Assembly (NCBI GenBank): GCA_047967505.1
Contig: CM106540.1
Length of the DNA: 64,000 bases
Direction: 5' to 3' (one strand)
DNA from: Dipteris shenzhenensis
Lineage: Eukaryota; Polypodiophyta; Polypodiopsida; Gleicheniales
The notes under the pieces were generated by a model, which did no database searches, was not told the origin of the DNA, and saw only the letters and a list, made by a program, of their open reading frames with translations. Made by a program: the position numbers and the translations under genes. Within the stretch, counting starts at the first letter, position 1; each line of letters opens with the position of its first letter. Positions 9,913-22,275 of this stretch are shown here, in pieces.

Positions 9913-12900
9913 ATGGCATCCTCTTCCATGTCTGAAAAGGAGTTTTTCAACATTAAAAAGTTTGATGGGACAAACTTTTCTTTGTGGAAAGAACAGATAA
10001 GGGATGTGCTTATTCAAAAGAAGCAGATTAAACCCTTGGCAAGGATTGAAGCTAAGCCTCCAAATATGTCTGAGGATGATTGGAATGAGTTGGATGCATT
10101 AGCAAAGTCTACTATTAGACTTCATCTTGCAGAATCAGTTTATTTCACAGTAGTAAATGAGCAGACTATAGAAGATTTGTGGAAGAAACTGTGTGCCACT
10201 TATGAGAAGGAAACTGCCTCTAATAAAGTTTACCTCATGAAGAGGTTGTTTGAGCTGCAGATGAAGGAAGGGGTCTCCATTGCTTCTCACTTGAATGAAT
10301 TCAATATTATTTTCAGCCAGCTTCAGGCTCAGAAAATGAATTTTGATGCAGAAACTAAGGCAATATTTCTCTTATGTTCATTGCCATCCTCATGGGATAC
10401 CTTCCGTACAGCTGTCAGTAACTCTGCACCTGGTGGAGTACTGAAATTTGATGATGTTGTGGGTAGCTTGTTGGCTGAGGAGATTAGACGGAAGTCTATG
10501 GATGGCAACAAGGAGGATGCAGCCTTAAATGTGCAAAGGGGCAGATCACAGTTCAGGGGGAAATCCCAAGAAAGAGGGAAGTCACGTAGCAAATCCAAGG
10601 CACGGAACATTGAGTGTTACCATTGTGGCAAGAAGGGCCATATGAAAAAGGATTGCTACAAGCTGAAAAGAGAGCAAAAGGATAAGAAAAAGAATCCAAA
10701 TTGGGGTGCAAATCAAAAGGAAGAGAGTCCAAGGGAGGACAAAGGAAAAGTGAAGATCGAGGAGATCAATGCAGGCACATATGATAGTGACAATGACGTT
10801 CTCTTCATGTCTAGTTTATCTGCAGAGTTGCTTACCACTTCAGATGATGCATATTCCCAGGATTGGATTTTGGATTCTAGTGCTTCATTCCATGTTACTC
10901 CCCATAGGGAATGGTTCTCCACTTATGACAGTGGAAAGACAGGTTGTGTGCATCTTGGAAATGACTATGCATGTGACATAGTGGGAGCAGGTGACATAAA
11001 GTTTTCTTTTGCAAATGGGTCTGCATTTGTTTTGAAACATGTGAGACATGTGCCTAAGCTGACCAAGAGTCTTATTTTGAGTGGCTCAGCTAGATGATGC
11101 TGGTTTTCACACCACTTTTGGCTTTCAGAGTTGGAAAATTCAGAAGGGCTCTATGCTTTTGGCCAGGGGTGCCAAGTGTGGGACTTTGTATCCCTTACAT
11201 GTATCAGGGGTATTTGATCATGTTGTTGCAATAACTGAGCAGCCAAGCACTTCTTTGTGGCATTGCAGGTTGGGGCACATGAGCCAGAATGGAATGAAAC
11301 TCTTATGCCGTTTGGGTTATGTACCGCATTTGAGTTTCTCTGATTTTGAATTTTGTGAGCACTGTCTCTATGGGAAGCAGACTAAATCAGCCCATAAAAG
11401 AAGGGGAAAGAAAGAGTTTGAAAAGCTTGATTTGGTGCATTCAGATGTATGTGGTCCCATGCCTACACGGTCATTAGGCGGGGCTGAATACTATGTGACA
11501 TTCATTGATGATGCAACTAGGAAAGTGTGGGCTTATGCTATAGCTCGGAAGAGTGATGTGTTCCAGGTATTTCAGAAATGGCTGGCCTTGGTTGAGAATC
11601 AGTCAAGTAGAACGCTTAAATGCCTACGGACTGACAATGGTGGAGAGTATCTCTCTCATGACTTTCAGCATTTCTGTGATACACATGGGATTAAGAGGGA
11701 GCTCACATCCCCTCGTACTCCAGAGAAAAATCCAGTTGCAGAAAAGATGAACCGTACCATTCAAGAAAGGTTGCAATGCATGCTTTCCAATGCAAGTCTT
11801 TCTGGTGGTTTTTGGGATGAGGCAATGAAGACTGCAGTGCATGTGATCAATAGATCACCTAGTAAGAGTTTGGATGGTGGTATTCCTGAAGAGGCATGGA
11901 GTGGCAAGAAGCCCTCTTTCTCTCATTTGCGTATATTTGGGTGTGAGGCATATGCACATGTGCCAAAAGAGCTTTGAAAGAAGCTAGATCCTAAGTCTAG
12001 AAAATGCATCTTTCTGGGCTATGGTGAAAGTGGAGAGATGGGCTATCGTCTCTGGGATCCAGAATCAAAGAAGATCATACACAGCCATGATGTGGTCTTC
12101 AATGAGAAGAAGATGCATAAGGCACCCATGAGGGATGTGGAAATGAGGAGAATCAGTTTCCAAGATGTGAATCCACCTGCATATGTTGATAGACAGCAAG
12201 TTGTCCATGCACCAAATGTGCAAGAAATGGTAGCACCAAGTACTCCCACAAGTATACAATCAAGGGTAGATGATGGATCATCTATTGGTGGAAATGATGA
12301 GCCAAATGTGGCTGATATGCAGGTGGGACAGCAAGCTGAAATGCCCTTGAGAAGATCATCTAGAGTATCTAGACCGCCTGATAGGTTTGTTCCAGGGGTA
12401 GACTATGTGATGCTTACTGATTGCGGGGAGCCTTCTTGCTACAGAGAGGCTATGATGCGTGAGGATCAACGCAAGTGGGAGTATGCTATGCAATCAAAGA
12501 TGAGTTCACTTATGAAGAATAAGACTTGGGACTTGGTTTCTTTGCCACATGGAAAGAAAGCATTGCCATGTAAATGGGTCTACAAAATGAAGGTCACAGG
12601 TGATGATGTGCCTAGGTACAAGGGCCCATTTGGTTGCTAAAGGGTTCAAGCAAGAGAAGGGTGTGGACTTTGATGAGATATTCTCTCCAATTGTGAAGAT
12701 GACCACACTTAGATGCATGCTTGGACTAGTGGCATCAGAGGATATGGAGCTTATGCAGATGGATGTCAAGACAGCTTTCTTGCATGGGGATTTGCATGAG
12801 GAAATTTACATGGTGCAGCCGGAAGGCTTTGAAGAAAAGGGCAAAGAGCATTTAGTTTGCAAGCTGAAGAAGAGTCTCTATGGTATTAAGCAAGCACCTA

Positions 12901-13944
12901 GAGAATGGTATAAGAAGTTTGATGCTTTCATTCGGTCCCAGGGTTTTAGAAGGAGTGAAATTGATCACTGCCTCTACACTAAAAGGGCTAAGGATAGTAG
13001 CCTGATAATCCTGGCACTATATGTGGATGATATGCTATTGGCTAGCAAGAATACTTATGAGCTAGATGCATTAAAGGCCAAGTTGCATGAGGCCTTTGAT
13101 ATGAAGGATTTGGGATTTGCAGGTCATATTCTTGGTATGCGCATCACGCGTGATCGGAGTAGGAAACTCCTTTGGCTTTCACAAAAAGAGTATGTTACAA
13201 AAGTATTGCAGCGTTTCAATATGGAGGGGGGGAAGGCAGTGAGTACTCCATTGCCTCCATATGTGAAACTGAGTCATACAAATAGTCCCAAATCAGATGA
13301 GGAGAGGGCCATGATGGCCAAGGTTCCTTATGCATCAGCGGTTGGGAGTCTTATGTATGCTATGATAGCTACTAGACCAGACATTGCATTTGCAGTGGGA
13401 GTTGTTAGCCGGTATATGGCTAATCCAGGAAAGAGGCATTGGGAGGCAGTTAAGTGCATCATGAGGTACATGAAGGCTACCAAGGAGATGTGCATTTGCT
13501 TTGGTAAAGGAGACATGTGTGTACTTGGGTACACAGATTCAGACTATGCATAGTAGGAGATCCACTTCTGGTTATGTGTTCACCTTTGCAGGTGGTGCAG
13601 TGTAGTGGATGTCTCGCGCACAGAAGTGCATTGCTTTGTCTACCACAGAGGCTGAGTATGTTGCAACCATAGAGGGTTGCAAGGAGGCTATATGGCTTGA
13701 TCGGCTAGTGGGAGATTTGGGGATTCATATAGGTGTACCGACATTGCATAGTGATTCCATGAGTGCTATTCATCTAGCACAGAATCCGGTCTTTCATACA
13801 AAGACCAAACACATTGAGGTCAGGTACCATTTCATCAGGGAGGTACTTGAGGACAAGCGCATAGAGCTTGTCAAGGTTCATACAGATGATAACCCTGCAG
13901 ATATGCTGACGAAGAGTCTACCTAGTCAACGGTTTGAGTATTGA
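9913..13944 (+). pseudogene. Copia1 gag-pol polyprotein, disrupted
   Basis: Reads in order: gag from MASSSMSEKEFF; CCHC zinc knuckle CYHCGKKGHMKKDC (about 10615-10656); aspartic protease with DSSAS where DSGAS is expected (about 10873), so the catalytic triad is altered; integrase HHCC finger and Asp/Asp/Glu core (HSDVCGP, RTDNGGEY, AEKMNRT); reverse transcriptase with MDVKTAFLHGDL and YVDDML (about 13021); RNase H with STTEAEYVA, ending QRFEY. Disruptions seen against Copia2: frameshift near 11080; TGA at about 11975 where Copia2 has CGA; an extra base near 12622; an 11-nt deletion near 13550; TAG at 13603; TGA at about 13942. ATG 9913 is preferred to 9889 because gag conservation starts there, but either is possible. 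Confidence 0.93.
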
Positions 13945-14010
13945 CGTGTATTGATGGGCATTGGATAGTATGCTCGCTGGTTTTTCTCCCTTAAAGGCAC
14001 ATTATCCTTT

Positions 14011-14021
14011 AAGTGGGAGGT
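14011..14021 (+). other. Copia1 polypurine tract
   Basis: AAGTGGGAGGT immediately before the 3' LTR, the expected plus-strand primer position. Copia2 has the same tract. Confidence 0.85.
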
Positions 14022-14191
14022 TGTGGGGGTTAAAGGTCACTGTGCCTTTACCCCGGTTATGTACAATACTCAAACACATATATAAATGAATGAAAAAGAA
14101 GATTAGGGTGGTTCTACACCCACCAAACTTGTGTGGCTCTCTGTCTCTCTCTCTCGTTCTTCCGTTCTTGCTTCCGTTGAGAGCACTCTCA
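14022..14191 (+). repeat. Copia1 3' LTR
   Basis: 170 bp, same TG...CA ends as the 5' LTR with three substitutions. The target duplication GATGC follows. Confidence 0.93.
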
Positions 14192-15104
14192 GATGCTGCC
14201 TCCTCCATCTGTAATATCCGATGGTAGAAGGTTGGCCATGGAGCTTGCTGTTTCTCTGGTTTTTGGGAAGAGCTGCTGGAGGATGAAGGACTTGCACTTG
14301 GTTGTGGATGTTTGGAGCTAGTCAGCCGTTGACTGGTCATGGCCGTCATCGTTGTTTGAGCCAACTAAGATATTGAACGTGCTCGAGAGGTTGTGGCTCT
14401 CATAGGTAGAGCTTGGAGCTGTGGAGCAGAAGCACTGGGCTAGATCCTTAGAGCTTCCTTAGTGAGGGTGTCACTGCCTTGTAGAAGGCTACGCGTAGGC
14501 GGTCGTTTTTGCGAGAGTAGCAGAGTAGTTCCGTTCGGTGGTCAATGCAGCCTTGGAGGGTGGTAGATCCCTATTAGTCTTGCATACGGGATGACTGGGC
14601 CGAGAAGAAATTCGTGGCATCTAGGTCGAGAAGATTAAGAACTAGTCCTAGACGAGCAAGAACCTTATTTCACAAACATGATGCTCTCTTTCATGCTTGG
14701 CTGAGCCGATTGAAGCTGAAGGCACTACACAAGGTCGTCACATGCCATGGTCACATGCAAAGATTTCTCTCAATGTGAGAGCATTAAGCACACACTCTCT
14801 CTCTTTGTCTCTCTCTCACAGAAATCTCTCCACAATGAGCAAGCATGGACGGAAAATGGATGAGATTCACAGAAATCTCAGTGGAAATGAATTGTAATGA
14901 ACATAAATCTCTCTCTCCCTCATAAGAAACTATCATAAGCACTCAAGCAATGAACGAAAATATGGACGGAAACTTTTTAAATGGATAGAAATTCTATCAC
15001 TCATCATAAGTGTAGAAACTCTCGATCTCGATCTCTCAATCTCTCAATCACTCTCACAAGAAGGATGGCACCTCAGCGGAAGGGACAACCATGCTCTGAT
15101 ACCA
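14192..15104 (-). mobile_element. Proximal leader of element E with primer-binding site
   Basis: Continuation of the E leader after the Copia1 insertion. The sequence next to the LTR matches 2820-3035 of element D (CTCTCTC-rich tracts, ATGGACGGAAA, CCTCAG-GGAAGG). The primer-binding site, minus-strand TGGTATCAGAGCATGG, is at 15089-15104. No gag was identified. Confidence 0.65.
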
Positions 15105-15343
15105 TGACAAAATATGAAGAGGGGAGAGGAGAAGAGTGGAGACGAGGAGAGAGGGCACAGCTAGAGAGCACACCACAAATGACTAACTGTACACTAGATT
15201 TAGTTGAAAATGTAGAATATATACAAACCCATTTAGGGTTAGGGTTAGATCATCTAACCCTTTCCTTTATAGCACTGTATAAGGTTAATGCTATGCACAT
15301 AATGCACACATGATCACATGATATTGAGCATGAACTCTCAACA
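15105..15343 (-). repeat. 5' LTR of element E
   Basis: 239 bp, TGACAAAATATG ... ACTCTCAACA on the plus strand, homologous to the D LTR at 3036-3266. It also carries the TTTAGGG/TTAGGG motif (about 15233-15249). The primer-binding site adjoins its low-coordinate end, so E pointed left. No partner LTR is in the window. Confidence 0.75.
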
Positions 15344-15375
15344 TGGGGCCCATTCTTTTTTTATACCATGTGTTC

Positions 15376-15762
15376 TTATTCATATTCTTCTTCCTTGCTC
15401 TCATACCATATCTTTGTAAATGCTGTAGCTATCCGATGATCATCCCTACTCATGTCCACTACTTTTTCAACCCATAACTTCACAGTCGCATTTTCATCAT
15501 TCGATGGCCAAATCGCAACAAAACAATTGATCTCTATCTCCACTTCTGGCATGAACTCTCTCTTTTCTCTAGATGGTTCACAAAATGGATGTGAAAGTAA
15601 CGATTCAAACTCATTTCCATAGTATGGAGCTGGGCATAAGTTGTTACTAACATGTGGCCAAAACAAAGTGCATTCTTCCTCAACATTCTTCTTTTGCATT
15701 TTCTCAAGGTACTCTATCAATTCACATGTATTTTCAATACGAATGCATAGTATTGCTGCCAA
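15376..15762 (-). CDS. Orphan 128-codon reading, unknown
   Basis: An ORF with protein-like composition (charged and aromatic residues mixed, segments such as FVAIWPSNDENATVKLWVE), unlike the low-complexity ORFs around it. The V-K-L-W-V-x-K-V run loosely recalls BAH or chromatin-reader folds often found in plant transposon proteins, but I do not recognise a family. The start is simply the first ATG. It may be an exon or a captured fragment, and there is no supporting neighbour. Confidence 0.3.
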   Translation of the reverse strand: MAAILCIRIENTCELIEYLEKMQKKNVEEECTLFWPHVSNNLCPAPYYGNEFESLLSHPFCEPSREKREFMPEVEIEINCFVAIWPSNDENATVKLWVEKVVDMSRDDHRIATAFTKIWYESKEEEYE

Positions 15763-15763
15763 G

Positions 15764-17990
15764 ATGGGTATCTCACCGTATTTCTTACTTTTCTATGCTT
15801 TGATGGTTGGTGTAGCCTAGATTAGCATAGATTAGTCTACCTTAGAGGGGACATTTGAATTTCTCCACCAAAGCCAATTAAGACATGCTTGAACTTTCCC
15901 AACTAGTTTCTATAGCAGTTAGTCCCTTTGATCACATCCAATTTCACACTCATAACACTTCCTTGAACATGACCATCCATGATTCACTAAGTAGACTTCA
16001 AAGTTTTCAAAGATATTGCCAGTGGTATCAGTGGGTAGATTGAAGATGTATCAGTGGGTGGAATTGCACTTTATTTCATTTTGCACTTTGCATGCCTTCT
16101 TATTGGCTAGTTTTTTCAAATTTATGCACATATTTAATCCTTGTAAAGCCTTCTAGGCTATTCAGCAGTAGCCATCCGTAGTTTAGTGAGTAGAGTTCAT
16201 GATTTTTAAAGATATTGGTAGTCGTACGAGTGGGCAGATTGCGTGTTATTTCATTTCCACTTTACATACCTTCATTGTAAAGACTTATTGGGTTTTTTTT
16301 TTGCATTTTCTCACAAATTGGAGTCTTGTAAAGCCTTTTGGCTATTTATGGAATTTATTTCCATATTAAGCCTTGTAACACATTGGATATATTACACTCT
16401 TTAAAATTGTATTTAATTGTATCTATCTAAAATATTAATTGCACTCAAAGGAAATTTTGAATCTTGAGATAAGAGCATTTGTCTCTAACATCACCTTAAA
16501 TTTGGAAGGAAAAGAGTATCATGGGAGGGACTTTGGAAAGTGGGACCATTATTAGATGGGTTGGAGAACTTGATTTTTGTTTCCAAAGGAACACAAGCAA
16601 TTCTTCATGACATCAAGCAAAGATTTAAAGGAAAATGAAAAGCCATGGGATGGATCCTTTCCCAAGAAAGATATGACTTCAAGCATTGTAGTAGGAATAA
16701 TGATCAACCCAAAAATGACCTTGATGGACATTTTTGCAAAGTCTTCGGATCCTAAAGTTGGGGATAATCATTTTGTTGTGTCATGGAGAGATGACGGACC
16801 AAGCAACTTGGCATGTGGAGGGCGTTCTTTCAAGCCTCTTTTATGGTGGTATGCATCTGGCATATCACTTATAAAATTTCTTAGTTGTGGAATTCTTAAA
16901 TTTATTAGAGTAACATAGTTGGCACATATTTCTCAATCAAGATTTATTTATTATTTTTATGCATGTTGGGAATGAATTTGTGAATAAAGGGTTAACAAAT
17001 TTTTAAAGACATTAACAAAATCCCTACTATTCGAGAGAAGTTCAAATTTTAAATTTTTCTCGATTCGAGAGATGGGTTGTACTGCACCGACCTGTTGTTC
17101 ATGCAAAAAGGTTCTATTGCATGCAACCTATCACTAGAAGAGCAAACCTTTTGCTCAAGAAATATCTTGGGTACAACATAACCTCTTGCTCAGATCCCAA
17201 ATTTTTTAAATTATGACAAGGTTTCTAGGGTTTTCTAAAACATGTTGCTTTTAGGACCAAAGATGAGGATTTTTAAGATTTAGGGTTTAGGGTCTAGGGG
17301 TCTAGGGTTCTTACAATTTAATTTTTAAGAGAAGGTTGGGTGCAAATCAATATCTTTCATGATCACATTGGTAACCGTACAATTCCACCAATGAACTGGA
17401 TAGATATTCCAGTAATGGTGGTTAATATATCGGTAGTAAGTACAATGGAACTACTTTCCACATGCCAGCATATTTTTTAAAAACACAATGGTAAATGGTG
17501 TTAGAACAATGGTACTTGCAATCATACTGATGGTAAAGAGACTTCTACTTATGGTAGTTTTGATTGGCTTTTTCACTCATTTTCGCATATAAGAGCCATA
17601 AGAGCTCTTCATTCAACAAGGTTATAGTCCATAGCTCATACACTTAGTGTGTTGGGGTAAGGTGCACCACAATCAAGAGATGAGGAGAGAGAGAGAGATC
17701 AGATTTCCAAGGGGATTATATGAGGTATCATATTTCCAAGAGGTGGGTTTTTCTTGGTTATTCGTGCATAGTGATATAGGCTCATCTACAGAAATTTAGC
17801 ATTCGAAATGCATTGCTCCCCACTCTGGAGTATTGCAAGTGCATTGGGTGTTCTAAGAAAATTCTCTCACAAGATTGCCATGAAGGCCTTTGCCATCTCA
17901 CATGATAACTCATGTGGACATCCACAATACACTAGATTTCGAACCAAGCTCTCATTGACATTTTAAAACACTAAAATTGCCATATATGAG
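15764..17990. other. AT-rich intergenic DNA, no clear gene
   Basis: Contains a 113-codon ORF (16577-16918) of unclear status and a short run of TTAGGG-like motifs near 17275-17310. No domain was recognised. Confidence 0.4.
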
Positions 17991-18020
17991 TCTATCTCAA
18001 TATGCACAAATTTCCAAGTT

Positions 18021-18100
18021 ACACACACATGCGCACACGCATGCACACAAGCACACGCCCACGCACATGCATGCATGCACACACACATACACACACATGT
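18021..18100. repeat. (AC)n/(GCAC)n microsatellite
   Basis: Alternating AC with GCACGC and CATGCATG interruptions, the mirror of the (TG)n tract at 3.65 kb. Confidence 0.85.
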
Positions 18101-18218
18101 ATACACTTTCAATTCCTTTGGTGGCACAATTTTCTTTATCTTCATGTGAATGAGATGGTGCAACTTTTCTTTATCTTTGCGTGAGCTGCTTATTCATTTG
18201 GAGATCATTTGGAGTGGA

Positions 18219-18335
18219 CTCTCTCAATGGCAAGTCTTAAGGAAAAATATGGTGCATGCGACACAGGTCCTCAAGTTCTCTCAATGGAAATTTCTTAAGG
18301 AAGAATATGGTGCATGCGGCACAGGTCCTCAAGGA
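18219..18335. repeat. About 58-bp tandem duplication
   Basis: Two copies share CTCTCAATGG, CTTAAGGAA, ATATGGTGCATGCG and CACAGGTCCTCAAG. They lie just upstream of the Copia3 LTR. Confidence 0.75.
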
Positions 18336-18431
18336 GCAAACAGCTAGCTTGAGATGGGAAACAAATGGTCAACTCAAGGCAATACCAGGTGGCCCAAGCT
18401 AAAATAGAGATGCTCCAGAAGGAGAACTCTT

Positions 18432-18786
18432 TGTTGAGATATCGAGCTCCACTCGTGATATGCCAGGTGACCGTTGTGCATTTATGTCACTGACTTGTTA
18501 GCTGCAGATGCGGTTGGTACACCACCCATGAATAATAGCTAGATGATAGCTATCCTTATGTACTCTAGTTAGTGGCTCAGTTAGTATGCCACCTTAGTTA
18601 GCTAAGTTTGGTTTGAGACCCACATATAGGGTTCACCTATTCCTTTTGTACTTAGAGTGTTCTTTTGGCTTTCACAACTAAGAAGAGGAAAACTATTTTT
18701 AGCCTCCACCTTTGTGTGTATTCCCCCACTTTGTATGTGAGAAAGCCACAAGTGAGACTCCTTCCTTCTCTCCCACTCTCTTCACA
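18432..18786 (+). repeat. Copia3 5' LTR (boundary inferred)
   Basis: The 3' boundary is firm because CTCTTCACA is followed directly by the primer-binding site. The 5' boundary is placed at TGTTGAGATATC by the TG rule, giving 355 bp. No second LTR is present to confirm it. Confidence 0.6.
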
Positions 18787-18799
18787 TGGTATCAGAGCC
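18787..18799 (+). other. Copia3 primer-binding site
   Basis: TGGTATCAGAGCC, initiator tRNA-Met type, with no gap after the LTR. Confidence 0.88.
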
Positions 18800-19335
18800 C
18801 GGTTCATGGTAAGGAGCTCAAGAAAGCAAACCAAGTTCGTGGTGTCTTGGTAAGAGGATCGGTGTTGCTTTCCTTTTTTTGAGTTTGGGAGCAAATCTCT
18901 GTAGGTAGCACAACCGAAAAAGTGCAAGAGTGCACTGTCTCAAATTGAGACGTCCTTCGCAGTGTGGTGAGAGGGTAGTATATGCTGCTGCGGGAGAGGT
19001 CAAAGTCTTGGGTGACATTATTTTTTTGATTTGAGATCATTTTGGGGCCCGTTTTGGTGGCAGAAGTTTTCCGCAGGCACTTAAAAAAGAGCCCTATTTT
19101 TGCAGTGCGACCACTGTTCTACAGGTCGGTGAAAAGTGGTCGTAGAAATTACATCGTATGCCTATGCGCAGAGATAGTGGGAGTGACATAATCATTCTTA
19201 TTGCCTATTGATGCATAATCGTCACTAGGAAGTGACTATGTGGTCAAACACCACTTTCGTCGATTTTGCAGATTTGCCCTTGTGAGGCAGAAGTTGTGTT
19301 TTTTGCAGTGACAGAAGATTTTGCAGTGTTCTGTA

Positions 19336-21790
19336 ATGGCATCTGATGCTTTTTCATAGATTGTCACTGAAAAGCTTGACAAGAACAACTTCCAAGCATG
19401 GAAGTTTAGAATGACAAACTTCCTTAAGGGAAAAGGCTATTGGGAGTTCATTATTGGAGATGAATAAGAACCAGTTATTCCTAATGTTCCCAATCAACAG
19501 GAGTTGCAGGCATTTAAAGGATGGCATGAGAGAGCCAGAAAAGTTATGTACTGGCTGTCTATCAATATTTTAGATTCTATGATTGTGCATATTCAGGATG
19601 CAAGCATGCCGAAGGAGGCGTGGGATACTTTGACAAAAATGTATAGCACAAATACACAAGCTAGGAAAATGTAGCTCAAGTAGGAGTTGCATAATGTGCA
19701 GAGAGAAAATATGAGCATCAATGACTACCACATGAAGGTGAAGAAGATTGCAGATGCACTTGCTTCTATTGGGTCACCAGTGGAAGATGATGATTTAGGT
19801 TATGTGACCTTGAATGGTCTAGGAAAGAATTATGCACAGTTCCGGACATCCATTGCTGTCCGTGAGAATTTTGCTGATTTTGGGGAGTTGATTGCTCTTC
19901 TAATTTCTGAAGAGCAGAGAAATGGTGGTGCATCTTCTTCAGGAGGAACTTCAAAAGAAAATGTCTTCTACTTAAATGCTAGAAGAGGTAGAGGCAGAGG
20001 TAGAGCAAGCCGATCTGGAGGCGGTGGCAGAAATCAAAATATGTAACAAATTCAAGAAAACCAATCCTATGGAGGAGGATGTGGTAACCTTAGAGGCAGG
20101 GGGAGCCAAAGAGGTCGTGGTGGATGGCAGAGAGGCCAAAATGCAAACAGCAATGTTGAATTCTACTACTATGGTAAAATGGGTCATATGGTTAAAGACT
20201 GCTATAAAAAGCAGAATGACATCATGACTGGAAAATTACAGCAAGGCAATTATGCATCCTCTAGTAGACAGGGTGATGACAAAAATGAGCATTTGTTTAT
20301 GGTGCAACACATGACCAATTTTGTGACAGGTGCAGAAGAAAGCAATGATGTGTGGTATGTTGACTCAGGTGCGTCAAACCACATGACAGGTCATGTAGAA
20401 TGGATGCAGGATGCAAGGAAAATGGAAAGACTAGGATTTGTGGAGACTGGTGATGATACTGCACATCCTATTGTGTAGATTGGTAAAATAACTTTATCTA
20501 TGTAGGATGGGAAAAAGAAATACCTGTCTGATGTATTTCATGTCCCGAATATCACCAAGAACCTGGTTTTTGTTGGTCAAATGGTTGAGCAGGGCTTGTA
20601 GGTCAAATTTAATCCTCATGGATGCTTTGTTAAGGATATGAAAAATAAAGGTCGCTTGATAGCAAAAAGGGAAGAAGAAGGGTAGGATGTTTACGTTGGA
20701 TGCAGACATGCCTGAATTGAGTGCAGCAATGTTTGCACATGGGACCATTGTAGTTACAGATATTGATATCTAGCATAAATGCATTGGTCATGTTAATGTA
20801 CAATGACTTAAATTAATGCAGGCCCAAAATATTGTTGCACGATTGCCTAAGTTCAAGGTTGCAGACATGCATAAGGTATGTGAAGCTTGTCAATTTGGAA
20901 AACAGGCAAGGAAACCATTTCCTAGACATGTTCAAGAGAGTAAGAGGCCATTGGAATCAATCCACTCTGATGTGTGGACTACTAAAGCTACATCTATTGG
21001 AGGCTGTCATTATTTTGTCACTTTTATTGATGACTATAGCAAAAAAGTTTGGGTGTATTTTATGAAAAAGAAAAGTGAAGTGTTTGGGCATTTCAAAGCT
21101 TTTAAAGCTACGGTTGAAAAAGAAACAGGCTTGTAAATAAAATGCCTAAGGTCAGATGGAGGGGGAGAGTACCTCTTAAATGAGTTTGCAAGGTTCCTGC
21201 AGGAGCATGGCATAAAGCATCAATATTCATGCAGTCATACCCCACAGCAAAATGGACTTGCAGAAAGGAAAAACATGCATATTGGAGAGGTATCTCGTGC
21301 CATGCTCAATGAAAAAGACCTTCCAGATTATTATTGGGCTGAAGCAGTTGCTACAGTAGTCTACATAATGAACAGGACTCCTACTATAGCAATACATGGC
21401 ATGATGCCAAAGGAGATGTATACTGGTAGGAAACCAAATATTTCTCATTTGAAAGTTTTTGGTTGCATTGCCTATGTTCATGTGCCAGATGAGTTGAGAT
21501 CCAAGTTGGATCCAAAAGCTAAGAAGTGCATCTTTATTGGTTATTCTCTGCAGCAGAAAGGGTATAGATGATATAACCCTTGTACTCGTAAGTTTACAAT
21601 GAGCAGAGATGTTGTTTTTTATGAGATGAGCAGCTGGTATAAACCAGTAAATGTGATTGATGATGTAGATACACAAAATATTGCACAGAATTCACAGCAG
21701 CAATCACAAAATATTAGTAGAATTGTAGTGTCCTCTAGCAGTGGTTCACATAATTCGCCATGGACACAGGCAGATTGAGATAAGGAGAAT
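19336..21790 (+). pseudogene. Copia3 gag-protease-integrase, decayed and 3'-truncated
   Basis: From ATG 19336: gag with KLDKNNFQAWKFRM; a Gly/Arg-rich RGRGRGRASRSGGG linker; a zinc knuckle whose first Cys is Tyr (YYYGKMGHMVKDC, about 20170); protease DSGAS at about 20362; integrase finger (HKCIGH ... CEACQFGK) and intact Asp, Asp, Glu core (HSDVW, RSDGGGEY, AERKN); then FGCIAYVHVP and KKCIFIGYS. One frame runs 19336-20660, then a frameshift near 20670. In-frame stops include 19357 TAG, 19465 TAA, 19672 TAG, 19681 TAG, 20044 TAA and 20476 TAG, nearly all explained by one C-to-T change of a Gln codon. RT, RNase H and 3' LTR are missing; the element stops where a gypsy relic begins. Confidence 0.9.
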
Positions 21791-21799
21791 CTCCTCAAA

Positions 21800-22275
21800 G
21801 CAATGCAGATAGTGGTATGCAAGTATCACGAAAAAATCATGCCCAGTCCTTCCTGCTCCGTGACGGAATAATTCTTTTCAGCCATTGAGAGCTGTCGGCT
21901 TGCATAGTGGACTGGGCGATACCACTTATTTGCATCTTCCTGCATCAAGACACTCGACCCGAGGCATCCACCATGAACACATGAAAATTCTTCTCCTAAT
22001 GGGGAGACAGCAGCACCGATGCTCTAGAAATTTGAATCTTCAGCTGCCGGTATGCTTGGTCACACTGCGGTCCACACAAATGCCTTCGGTTCCACATGAG
22101 CCAATGAATTCAAGGGGATCGCCATGTGAGCCAAGAACCACAGATGTCTGCCATGCCATCGAATTTGTCCCAAGAACTGTAATCATTCCTTAGGCGTCGT
22201 TGATGTCGGTGCTTGCATAATTACTGACACTTTATCTGGATCCACCGCAATTTCTTTTGTCGAGATCACATGAAT
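21800..22275 (-). pseudogene. Ty3/gypsy RT/RNase H relic
   Basis: Conceptual minus-strand reading from 22275 downwards gives, in order: EIAVDPDKVSVIMQAP and PTSTTPKE, then FLGQIRWHGRHLW (the FLG-x-x-x-YYRRFI block), LAHMAIPLNSL, FVWTAV, a VDASG box (about 21970) and LSMAEKNYSVTEQEGLGMI (about 21840-21896), the start of gypsy RNase H. Frameshifts and stops interrupt it. Neither catalytic RT YxDD nor integrase is present. It abuts the 3' break of Copia3, so one probably inserted into or recombined with the other. Confidence 0.8.

Larger units (their letters stand above)
8301..14196 (+). mobile_element. Copia1: complete Ty1/copia retrotransposon, nested in element E
   Basis: The 5' LTR is 8306-8475 and the 3' LTR 14022-14191. 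The element is flanked by a perfect 5-bp target duplication GATGC (8301-8305 and 14192-14196). A primer-binding site, long leader, single gag-pol reading and polypurine tract stand in the expected order. The LTRs are both 170 bp and differ at 3 positions by eye (near 8392, 8402 and 8405), so the insertion is fairly recent. The coding region is nevertheless disrupted several times, so it is non-autonomous. The closest relative is Copia2 at 39246-45136 on the other strand. Confidence 0.95.

Noticed and set aside
10329-10610. 93-codon minus-strand ORF, also seen at 42839-43120
   Set aside because: Antisense shadow of the conserved copia gag, present in both copies only because the gag is.
3038-15343. 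D and E LTRs as the two ends of one 12-kb element
   Set aside because: Both have the primer-binding site on the same (left) side, so both are 5' LTRs of separate minus-strand copies.
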